In this document: positions 8,041-14,586 of the stretch, piece after piece
How positions within the stretch are numbered: position 1 is the first letter of the stretch
Layout of the letters: every line of letters starts with the position of its first letter
Assembly (NCBI GenBank): GCA_900548595.1
Contig: URLB01000029.1
Location: 1-17,611 of the forward strand
Direction of reading: 5' to 3'
Length of the DNA stretch: 17,611 nt
Origin: an uncultured Eubacteriales bacterium
Lineage (GTDB): Bacteria > Bacillota > Clostridia > Lachnospirales > Anaerotignaceae
Translations under genes and position numbers: made by a program
Notes under the pieces: generated by a model
The model's input: only the letters and a program-made list of their open reading frames with translations
Told to the model about the DNA's origin: nothing
Databases searched by the model: none

Positions 8041-8849
8041 GGAAATTGATTAAATATGAGTTTAAGGCAACGGGGAGAATATTTTTTCCCTTATACCTTG
8101 CACTCATAATAATAGCTTTTATACAGAGACTGTTCTTTCAGTTCAACATTGAAAACATGGGGAGCATAGTTATCAATATACTCTCTTTGATTGTTCCGTC
8201 TCTTTTCGGAGCAATAGTAATGGCAATATGCGTAGTTACATTTGTAATGACCATACAGAGGTTTTATAAAAATATGCTCGGAAGAGAAGGCTACCTTATG
8301 TTTACGCTACCGGTAAGCGTATCTAAACTTATATGGAGCAAACTTATTGTAGTTATGGTATGGATAATATTGAGCGTTATTGTCGGAAGTGTAGCGTTTA
8401 TGATAGTTATATTTAACTTTAACGATTTGAAGATTGTATTTTCCGAATTCGGAAATATGATGTCTCAGATATTCAGCGGCGGAATAGGATTTATATCTAT
8501 AATGATTGAGGGCATATTACTGGTCCTTGTCGGATGTGCTTCAGAGGTGTTAAGCATATATCTTTGTATGGCAATAGGACAGTTGTCAGACAAGCATAAA
8601 GGGTTGTGTGCGGTCGGAGCATATATAGGAATAAGCATAATAGTCGGAAATGTTGTTTTTGCAATAATAGCCGGAGCGGGCAGTACTCCTTTTGTATTAA
8701 ATCTTGTGGAGAGGTTTCTTATGCCGATGGATCCTATACAGGCAATGAATGTAACATTAATAGCAATGCTGCTGTTCTGTTTAATAGAAGCTACTGTTTA
8801 CTTCTTGGTAACTAAGTACCTGCTTACAAAAAAATTAAATCTTGAATAA
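8034..8849 (+). CDS. ABC transporter permease (ABC-2 type)
   Basis: This 271-residue membrane protein has about six hydrophobic segments. They include LIIIAFIQRLFF near residue 25, a pair around 50-80, VVMVWIILSVIVGSVAFMIVIF around 105-130, and further helices to the C-terminus (LLFCLIEATVYFLV). It begins inside the last codons of the ATPase gene, with GGGAGG eight bases upstream of ATG 8034. The pairing with a YtrA-type regulator and a BcrA-like ATPase supports an ABC-2 permease, although the sequence itself is weakly conserved. A terminator follows, so the operon ends here. Confidence 0.87.
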   Translation: MLRKLIKYEFKATGRIFFPLYLALIIIAFIQRLFFQFNIENMGSIVINILSLIVPSLFGAIVMAICVVTFVMTIQRFYKNMLGREGYLMFTLPVSVSKLIWSKLIVVMVWIILSVIVGSVAFMIVIFNFNDLKIVFSEFGNMMSQIFSGGIGFISIMIEGILLVLVGCASEVLSIYLCMAIGQLSDKHKGLCAVGAYIGISIIVGNVVFAIIAGAGSTPFVLNLVERFLMPMDPIQAMNVTLIAMLLFCLIEATVYFLVTKYLLTKKLNLE

Positions 8850-8871
8850 CTACTTAAATTGTTTTCTTGAC

Positions 8872-8905
8872 AGCCTCGGGTGTTTATATATGCCCGAGGC
8901 TTTTT
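8872..8905 (+). terminator. rho-independent terminator after the ABC permease
   Basis: AGCCTCGGG (8872-8880) pairs with CCCGAGGCT (8893-8901) around a 12-base loop and is followed by T residues. It ends the gntR-ABC operon. Confidence 0.9.
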
Positions 8906-9249
8906 GCTGCTGTGAAAAAATTAGAGAAGTCCTCTTGATTTAAGCGGAATTAAAAACTGAAATTTGAAAGTAAAATGACAGCATAAGTGATTTTTTTGTG
9001 GGTGAAGCATATAATATTATTAGGAAAATACTGAATATGAATACAAAAATAATAAAAAACGTTTAGAAGTTTAAAAAAAGCGGACATGTATGATGACTGA
9101 CGCTAGTTCAGCCGATGTATAACAGTATCGTACAAATGTTATATTTAACTCACAAAATTAATAGGGGATAATTGGCAATATTGCATGAATAATTTTGTTT
9201 TAATTTGCGAACTGTCGCTGTATAGACCGTTTTTTGTTAAAATAGCCGA
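8906..9249. other. AT-rich intergenic region without a recognisable gene
   Basis: I see no open reading frame of useful length with a ribosome binding site on either strand. The only notable structures are a 7-bp inverted repeat TATAACA/TGTTATA (9118-9124 and 9137-9143) and two short perfect palindromes, ATAATATTAT and GCAATATTGC. Short palindromes are expected often in sequence this AT-rich. Confidence 0.5.
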
Positions 9250-9278
9250 TTGAAAAAATCATTGCAGTAGTGTAATAT
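9250..9278 (+). promoter_or_regulatory. candidate promoter of the YkvI-like transporter
   Basis: TTGAAA (9250-9255), a 17-base spacer and TAATAT (9273-9278). Initiation near 9285 would give a leader of about 215 bases before the ATG at 9501. A TATAAT at 9471-9476 is a possible second promoter but lacks a good -35. Confidence 0.5.
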
Positions 9279-9284
9279 TATGAC

Positions 9285-9480
9285 ATGTTGAAAACGAGCC
9301 TACAGTTGACTCGGGATCAATAGGGCGGATGGGGAATCCGCAAAAAAACAGCCGGAATGCAGATGGCCATCTTCAAAGAAAAGCTGTGCAGGTTAATCAG
9401 ATAAGTCAGCAATTGTACATATTAATTATAATCATTTGACTCCTGCTGACCTGCAAAACACTTGTTCCTTTATAATTAAA
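9285..9480 (+). promoter_or_regulatory. candidate structured leader RNA of the transporter, class unknown
   Basis: Several stems can be drawn in order: CGAG/CTCG (9295-9298 with 9310-9313), GCGGAT/ATCCGC (9325-9330 with 9336-9341), ACAGC/GCTGT (9348-9352 with 9383-9387) enclosing the self-complementary AGATGGCCATCT (9361-9372), and a long-range helix. The last is TGCAGG plus TCAGCA (9387-9392, 9406-9411), which pair with the contiguous TGCTGACCTGCA (9444-9455), leaving a 13-base bulge. No poly-T terminator follows, so any control would be translational or via processing. I could not match it to a known riboswitch family. Confidence 0.4.
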
Positions 9481-9500
9481 TAAAATGGGGTGTGAATTAA

Positions 9501-10655
9501 ATGTCAAGTGATGTTAGTAAAAAAGTATCATTAGGTACATGTTTCTCAGTTGCATCCGTATGGTTCGGCTCACATGCCGGCGGTGGATTCGCTTCTGGTA
9601 ACCAGGCTACTCAGTACTACGTACAGTACGGCTGGTATGCTCCTATCATGGCTTTCCTTTCAATGGTAGTTCTCGGACTCGTTCTCAGAGAAGTTATGAT
9701 CATGAGCGCAACTACAGGACTTACATCTTACAAAGAGATCTTCTCTCACCTGTATGCTCCTTACACAAAACTTGAAATTCTTTTCGAAATTTATTATTTC
9801 ATTATAGTTATCTGTGCTGTTTCTGCATGTTTCGCAGGTGCAGGTGAACTTTTTGCAGACTATAACATTCCTTACATGGCAGGTATAGTTGTTGTAGGTG
9901 TACTTACACTTATCCTCGTTATGTTCGGCGCTAACCTTGTTGCAAAAGCATCAACAGTAATGTCAATCATCATCATCATTGCTATTGCTATCATCTACAT
10001 CTCAGGTATCGTCGGAAGACCCGAAGGCGTATCTCAGGTATTCACAGAGATGAAGTCAAACAACCTTGGCGGTGCTATCTGGAAGGTATTTGTATACGCT
10101 GGTTTCCAGTGCGTTGTTGTTCCTGCTATCATCGGTACATCAGGTATCCTCAGAAACAGAAAAGCTTGTACAAAAGCAGCTACAATCGGTATCTTAATGA
10201 ACGGTATCGCATTAGCACTCAGCTGTGTAATGCTCCTTGCTTGGTATGACACAGGTGCAGACAGCTACCTTGCTACAAACAACCTTGCAGTTCCTACACT
10301 TTATGTTGCTAAACAGCTCGGTGTTGCAGCTCTTCCTATCTGCTATGCAGTTGCACTTTGCATGTGCTTTATTTCAACAGCAGTTACATCAATTTATGGA
10401 CTTATTCCTCGTTTCCAGAAAGGTCTCAAAGTATTCCAGAATATGGATTCAAGAAAGAGTTCGTTTATCATCGCTTTAGTAACAATCGTTGTAGTTATGC
10501 TCTTCTCAACAGTTGGTCTTACTAACGTTATCAAGTATGGTTACAACTACTGCGGTATTGCAGGACTTTTCGTTGTTGTTATTCCGTTCCTTACAGTTGG
10601 ACATAAGAAGAACAGCGACTTCATCAAAGAGCATCCTGAATACAAAGGCGAATAA
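9501..10655 (+). CDS. YkvI-like APC-superfamily membrane transporter
   Basis: This 384-residue, very hydrophobic protein has about ten membrane helices and resembles the YkvI/COG3949 family, a branch of the APC (LeuT-fold) transporters. The family hallmark near the start is the glycine-rich break in helix 1, GGGFASGNQ (27-35). It probably imports an amino acid or organic acid, and the substrate is not shown by sequence. It lies in the same direction as the 2-hydroxyacyl-CoA dehydratase genes but is separated from them by a terminator, suggesting a shared pathway in separate units. The ribosome binding site is an atypical GGGGTG eight bases before ATG 9501. Codon use is strikingly different from upstream genes: Ile is 26 ATC, 11 ATT and only 2 ATA, a sign of very high expression. 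Confidence 0.82.
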   Translation: MSSDVSKKVSLGTCFSVASVWFGSHAGGGFASGNQATQYYVQYGWYAPIMAFLSMVVLGLVLREVMIMSATTGLTSYKEIFSHLYAPYTKLEILFEIYYFIIVICAVSACFAGAGELFADYNIPYMAGIVVVGVLTLILVMFGANLVAKASTVMSIIIIIAIAIIYISGIVGRPEGVSQVFTEMKSNNLGGAIWKVFVYAGFQCVVVPAIIGTSGILRNRKACTKAATIGILMNGIALALSCVMLLAWYDTGADSYLATNNLAVPTLYVAKQLGVAALPICYAVALCMCFISTAVTSIYGLIPRFQKGLKVFQNMDSRKSSFIIALVTIVVVMLFSTVGLTNVIKYGYNYCGIAGLFVVVIPFLTVGHKKNSDFIKEHPEYKGE

Positions 10656-10670
10656 TTTGTATCTAATTTT

Positions 10671-10703
10671 GCAGGAAACCTTTTACAGGTTTCCTGCTTT
10701 TTT
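10671..10703 (+). terminator. rho-independent terminator after the transporter
   Basis: GCAGGAAACC (10671-10680) pairs perfectly with GGTTTCCTGC (10688-10697) around a 7-base loop, followed by six T. Confidence 0.94.
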
Positions 10704-10967
10704 CATTATTGTTAAAAAATGAACGGCTTTTGCTTGTCCGTTAATGTAAAATAAGTATAAATAATGTATACAAAAATTACTGATAACAACAAAATAAAAA
10801 CATAGTATTGTAAAGACAAGCGATTAGAAAATACCGTTGGTATTGCGGAATATAAGGGTTTTTGTAAAAATGTACAAATTTAGTCATTGTAAACAATACC
10901 CAATACATTGCTCTTAATGACAGGCAAAATTTTATAGTCAAATTATATAAATTTAACCCTTATTTGA
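10704..10967. other. AT-rich region upstream of the dehydratase promoter with repeated GTATTG/CAATAC hexamers
   Basis: No gene is visible. GTATTG or its complement occurs at 10805, 10840, 10894 and 10901, and again at 10997 just after the promoter -10. AATACC-gtt-GGTATT (10830-10844) forms an inverted repeat. These could be binding sites for a regulator of the dehydratase genes; no specific factor can be named. Confidence 0.35.
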
Positions 10968-10996
10968 TTGACAATTAATAATCAAATGATTAAAAT
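10968..10996 (+). promoter_or_regulatory. promoter of the dehydratase operon
   Basis: A perfect TTGACA (10968-10973), a 17-base spacer and TAAAAT (10991-10996). Initiation near 11003 leaves a leader of about 180 bases before the activator gene. Confidence 0.72.
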
Positions 10997-11002
10997 GTAT
11001 TG

Positions 11003-11166
11003 TAGAGTATATATTTTGTAGATTTATGTACTCTTATAGAGAAAATCGCTTTAGGCAACATATAAACCATATTTTGCGAGGAACTTATGGTTTATAAGGA
11101 TACATTTGCGGGTTTCCGCGTAATGCCTTAACTGAGTTTAATCGATTGCTTGGCGGTTATTAACTG
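11003..11166 (+). promoter_or_regulatory. candidate structured leader RNA of the dehydratase operon, class unknown
   Basis: The leader can fold into AGAGTA/TACTCT (11004-11009 with 11029-11034), followed by a three-way junction. The junction is closed by AGGCA/TGCCT (11053-11057 with 11124-11128). One arm is a perfect 11-bp helix, TATAAACCATA with TATGGTTTATA (11061-11071, 11086-11096), with a 14-base loop. The other arm is GCGG-gttt-CCGC (11108-11119). The unpaired joining strand AAGGATACATT lies between the arms. This layout resembles a riboswitch aptamer, but I recognise no known class. It ends shortly before the GGAGGAGG ribosome binding site. Confidence 0.45.
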
Positions 11167-11183
11167 GAGGAGGTATTTTTATT

Positions 11184-11972
11184 ATGTACACCATGGGTGT
11201 TGACGTAGGTTCTGCATCATCAAAAGTTGTTATTCTTGAGGACGGCATTCGCGTCGTAACAGAAAAAGTTGTTCAGCTCGGTACAGGTTCATCAGGTCCT
11301 CAGCGTGTTCTTGAGGAAGCTCTTGAAGCAAGCGGACTCAGAATGGAAGATATGGCCAGAGTAGTAGCTACAGGATACGGCAGATTTTCATTTGAAGGCG
11401 CCGATAGACAGGTCAGCGAGATAAGCTGTCATGCAAAAGGTATCTATCATCTGGTTCCAAGCGCTAGAACAATCATCGATATCGGCGGACAAGATGCTAA
11501 AGCTATTAAGCTTGACGAAAGAGGCGGAGTAGTCCAGTTCTTTATGAATGACAAGTGTGCAGCCGGTACGGGAAGATTCATCGACGTTATGGCGAGGGTT
11601 CTTGAAGTTACAACCGGTGAAATGCAGGATTATGATGCAAAAGCTACAGAGCCGGCTCCTATCAGCAGTACTTGTACAGTATTCGCCGAGTCTGAGGTTA
11701 TTTCTCAGCTTTCACAGGGCACTTCAAAAGAAAACATTATTGCGGGAGTTCATGCGTCTGTTGCTGTTAAGGCCTGCGGTCTTGCACACAGAGGCGGAGT
11801 TACTCCGGACGTAGTAATGAGTGGCGGAGTAGCGCAGAATGCCGGCGTAGTTCGCGCTATCAGTAAAGAACTTAAACAGCAGGTAATAGTTGCTCCACAT
11901 CCACAGGTAGCAGGCGCTCTCGGTGCGGCTCTTTACGCATACGAGGATGCTTTAAAAGCTATGAAAAAGTAA
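11184..11972 (+). CDS. hadI: ATP-dependent activator of (R)-2-hydroxyacyl-CoA dehydratase
   Basis: This 262-residue homodimeric [4Fe-4S] ATPase is of the HgdC/HadI/LcdC family (BcrAD/BadFG-type ASKHA fold). With ATP it injects one low-potential electron into the dehydratase. The ASKHA nucleotide-binding motifs are visible: VDVGSASSK (6-14), IDIGGQDAK (98-106) and MSGGVAQNAG. The cluster-binding cysteines that bridge the dimer are Cys125 (NDKCAAGTG) and Cys164 (STCTVFAES), each at the start of a helix, as in the family. The start at 11184 has GGAGGAGG about 10 bases upstream, ruling out ATG 11193. It is the first gene of the operon. Ile codons (7 ATC, 6 ATT, 2 ATA) are less biased than in the dehydratase genes, consistent with an activator needed in smaller amounts. 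Confidence 0.95.
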   Translation: MYTMGVDVGSASSKVVILEDGIRVVTEKVVQLGTGSSGPQRVLEEALEASGLRMEDMARVVATGYGRFSFEGADRQVSEISCHAKGIYHLVPSARTIIDIGGQDAKAIKLDERGGVVQFFMNDKCAAGTGRFIDVMARVLEVTTGEMQDYDAKATEPAPISSTCTVFAESEVISQLSQGTSKENIIAGVHASVAVKACGLAHRGGVTPDVVMSGGVAQNAGVVRAISKELKQQVIVAPHPQVAGALGAALYAYEDALKAMKK

Positions 11973-12001
11973 ATAGATAATAAAGAAAGAGGGATTTTAA
12001 C

Positions 12002-13279
12002 ATGAGCGAAGCAGTAGATTTCAGTACAATGACTTCAAAACAGTTATTGGGTTATTTCCAGGAAAAAGCTTATTCCGATTCTTATCGTGCACATGAAAAC
12101 GGACAGCTTGTTTGCTGGTCATCTTCAATTGCACCCGCAGAGTTCTGCGAAGTTATGGATATAATTATGCTTTATCCTGAAAACCACGCAGCTGCAATCA
12201 GTGCTAAGAAGTATGCTGAGACAATCATCAATATAGCAGAAGGTAAAGGCTATGATGTTGACCTTTGCGCTTACTCAAGAGTAAACCTTGGTTACATGGA
12301 ACTTCTTAAAGAAGAAGCTAAGACAGGCGTAACACCTGAAGCTCTTAAGGACTGTCCTGCACCCAGAATGCCGCTTCCCGACCTTGTAATTACATGTAAT
12401 AACATTTGTAATACACTTCTTAAATGGTACGAGAACCTTGCAGTTGAACTCGATGTACCTTACATCGTAATCGACGTTCCTTACAACCACACAATGCCTG
12501 TACAGAAACATTGTAAAGAGTACATTGTTGATCAGTTCAAGTACTGCATCAAACAGCTTGAAGAAGTTTGCGGCAAACCTTTCGACTATGACAAGTTTGT
12601 TAAGGTTCAGGAGCAGACACAGCGTTCAGTAGCAGCTTGGGACAGAGCTATGGCTATGTGTGCTAACAGACCTTCACCTATGAATGGTTTCGATATGTTC
12701 AACTACATGGGACTTATCGTTTGTGCTAGATCAAAACATGATACAGAAGTTACATTCAACAAACTTTATGAAGAACTTGCTGAGCATGTAAAGAACGGTA
12801 CATCAACATTCAGAGGAGAAAAAGAAAACTACCGTCTTCTTTGGGAAGGTATTGCAGTATGGCCTTACCTTGGTGCTACATCTAAGCCTCAGAAGGCTGT
12901 CGGCGCTAACATGGTTGGTTCTACATATCCCGGAGCTTGGTCAATTCACTACGAAGTTGGCGATCTTGAAGGAATGGCTGCTGGCTACTCAAAGATGTAC
13001 AGCAACACAAACCTTGCTAACAAGGTTGACGTTATCAGTACAGCTATTGAAAGCACACATTGTGACGGTGCTTTATACCACCTCAACAGAAGCTGCAAAC
13101 TTATGGACTTCCTTAACGTTGAAGAGGCTGAACTTGTTAAGGAGAGAACAGGTGTGCCTTACGTAAGCTTTGACGGCGACCAGGCAGACCCTCGTGCATT
13201 CTCACCTGCTCAGTATGAGACACGTTTCCAGGCCTTAACTGAGATTATGGAACAGAACAAACAGGAAGCAGCAAACTAA
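12002..13279 (+). CDS. hadB: (R)-2-hydroxyacyl-CoA dehydratase alpha subunit (HadB/LcdA type)
   Basis: This is the alpha subunit (425 residues) of an oxygen-sensitive dehydratase that converts an (R)-2-hydroxyacyl-CoA to the (E)-2-enoyl-CoA through a ketyl radical, after activation by the upstream ATPase. From memory it closely resembles both Anaerotignum (Clostridium) propionicum LcdA and C. difficile HadB. Diagnostic blocks are LVCWSSSIAPAEFC near residue 40, LPDLVITCNNICNTLLKWYEN (126-145) and GDQADPRAFSPAQ (392-404). Candidate iron-sulfur ligands are Cys89 (DLCAYSRVN), Cys132/136 (CNNIC) and Cys365 (NRSCKL). The spacing after the activator is 29 bases, with AAAGAGGG upstream. The substrate (lactoyl-, 2-hydroxyisocaproyl- or phenyllactyl-CoA) is not decided by the sequence, so the symbol is a family-level label. 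Confidence 0.93.
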   Translation: MSEAVDFSTMTSKQLLGYFQEKAYSDSYRAHENGQLVCWSSSIAPAEFCEVMDIIMLYPENHAAAISAKKYAETIINIAEGKGYDVDLCAYSRVNLGYMELLKEEAKTGVTPEALKDCPAPRMPLPDLVITCNNICNTLLKWYENLAVELDVPYIVIDVPYNHTMPVQKHCKEYIVDQFKYCIKQLEEVCGKPFDYDKFVKVQEQTQRSVAAWDRAMAMCANRPSPMNGFDMFNYMGLIVCARSKHDTEVTFNKLYEELAEHVKNGTSTFRGEKENYRLLWEGIAVWPYLGATSKPQKAVGANMVGSTYPGAWSIHYEVGDLEGMAAGYSKMYSNTNLANKVDVISTAIESTHCDGALYHLNRSCKLMDFLNVEEAELVKERTGVPYVSFDGDQADPRAFSPAQYETRFQALTEIMEQNKQEAAN

Positions 13280-13292
13280 GGAGGGGTTTATA

Positions 13293-14417
13293 ATGAGTAA
13301 AGTTGATACAATAATCAGTGAATTACAGGCAATTGCCGCTAATCCTAGAAAAGCTATGGAAGATTACAAAGCAGCAACAGGTAAGGGCGCTGTAGGTATG
13401 GTTCCCGTTTACACACCTGACGAACTCGTTTATGCTGCAGGTCGTTTACCTATCGGATGCTGGGGCGGACAGCTCGAAGTATCTAAAGCACGTGCTTATC
13501 TTCCTGCATTCGCATGTTCAATCATGCAGTCAATAATGGAACTTGAGTGCAACGGCGTATATGATGATCTTGAAGCTGTTATCTTCTCAGCTCCTTGCGA
13601 TACACTTAAATGTATGGGACAGAAATGGAAAGGCAAATGTCCTTCAATCCAGTTTGTACACCCTCAGAACGTAGTTGTTGAAGGTTCTACAAAGTTCCTC
13701 GCAAAAGAATATGAAATCGTTAAAGAGAAACTTGAAGGTATCTTTGGCGAAAAGATTACAGACGAAGCTATCGAAAAAGCAATCGTTGTTTACAACGAGC
13801 ATCGTGCTGTAATGAGAGAGTTCTGCAAAGTTGCTGCAGATTACCCTCAGGTAGTTGACCCTATCAAACGTCATGCTGTAATCAAATCAGGATTCTTCAT
13901 GGATAAGGCTAAACATACAGAAATGGTTAAAGAACTCATTGCTGAATTAAAGGCTATGCCTGTTCAGCCTTGGGACGGTAAGAAAGTTATCCTTACAGGT
14001 ATCATGGCAGAGCCTAATGAACTTCTTCAGGTTCTTGTTGACAACAAAGTTGCTGTTGTTGCTGATGACCTTGCACAGGAAAGCAGACAGTTCAGAGCTG
14101 ACGTTCCTACAGAAGGCGGCACAGTTCTTGAAAGACTTGCTATGCAGTGGACAAAGAATATGTATGGATGTTCACTCCTTACAGACCGTAAAAAAGGCAG
14201 AACACAGATGCTTGTTGACATGGTTAACGACACAAAGGCTGATGCAGTTATCCTTTGCCAGATGAAGTTCTGTGAGCCTGAAGAATTCGACTATCCTATC
14301 TACCTTAAGAAGTTCAATGAACTTGGAATCAAGAACCTTAAGATTGAAATCGAGCAGCAGGCTAACTCATTCGAGCAGGTTGCTACAAGAATCCAGGCTT
14401 TAGTAGAAACTCTCTAA
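13293..14417 (+). CDS. hadC: (R)-2-hydroxyacyl-CoA dehydratase beta subunit (HadC/LcdB type)
   Basis: This beta subunit (374 residues) forms the active dehydratase with the alpha subunit encoded 13 bases upstream, and AAGGAGGGG precedes its ATG. Family blocks are GKGAVGMVPVYTPDE (30-44), YLPAFACSIMQS (69-80), APCDTLKCMGQKWKG and MKFCEPEEFDYP (324-335). Candidate cluster ligands are within Cys56, Cys102/107 and Cys322/327. The CDTLKC and KWKG blocks look LcdB-like, while VIKSGFFM and VADDLAQESRQFR are closer to HadC as I remember them, so the substrate remains open. Ile codons are 18 ATC, 4 ATT, 2 ATA, again a high-expression pattern. A strong terminator follows directly, so no CoA-transferase, acyl-CoA dehydrogenase or Etf gene belongs to this operon. 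Confidence 0.93.
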   Translation: MSKVDTIISELQAIAANPRKAMEDYKAATGKGAVGMVPVYTPDELVYAAGRLPIGCWGGQLEVSKARAYLPAFACSIMQSIMELECNGVYDDLEAVIFSAPCDTLKCMGQKWKGKCPSIQFVHPQNVVVEGSTKFLAKEYEIVKEKLEGIFGEKITDEAIEKAIVVYNEHRAVMREFCKVAADYPQVVDPIKRHAVIKSGFFMDKAKHTEMVKELIAELKAMPVQPWDGKKVILTGIMAEPNELLQVLVDNKVAVVADDLAQESRQFRADVPTEGGTVLERLAMQWTKNMYGCSLLTDRKKGRTQMLVDMVNDTKADAVILCQMKFCEPEEFDYPIYLKKFNELGIKNLKIEIEQQANSFEQVATRIQALVETL

Positions 14418-14433
14418 TTTATAAGAGTTACTT

Positions 14434-14464
14434 ATCCCCGATGGAAACATCGGGGATTTTTTTA
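14434..14464 (+). terminator. rho-independent terminator of the dehydratase operon
   Basis: ATCCCCGATG (14434-14443) pairs perfectly with CATCGGGGAT (14448-14457), capped by a stable GAAA tetraloop and followed by T residues. Confidence 0.96.
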
Positions 14465-14485
14465 TGTTCAAAAGTGTTTTAGGTA

Positions 14486-14513
14486 TTGTAAAGACTTTGT
14501 GATGTATGATAAT
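14486..14513 (+). promoter_or_regulatory. candidate promoter of purB
   Basis: TTGTAA (14486-14491), a 16-base spacer and GATAAT (14508-14513, also readable as TAATAT with an 18-base spacer). The -35 lies inside the 13-mer gtattgtaaagac (14483-14495), which also occurs upstream of the dehydratase operon. A TTGACA at 14543-14548 with TATTTA is an alternative but would leave almost no leader. Confidence 0.4.
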
Positions 14514-14586
14514 ATGTAGTTCGTAGAATATTTAGTGTTAATTTGACAAAAATCGTTATTGAAAAATATTTATAAGGAGCATTGAA

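Noticed and set aside
9314..9360. Resemblance to a cobalamin riboswitch core (AATAGGG followed by a GGAT...ATCC hairpin)
   Set aside because: The conserved B12-box and the CCCGCAAC-type core are absent, and neither the transporter nor the dehydratase uses B12.
10711..10727. Half-match to a Rex redox-repressor site (TTGTTAA followed by TGAAC)
   Set aside because: The right half does not match TTAACAA, and the site lies about 240 bases upstream of the predicted promoter.
10888..10901. Possible catabolite-response (cre) site TGTAAACAATACCC
   Set aside because: The central CG and other required positions do not match the consensus.
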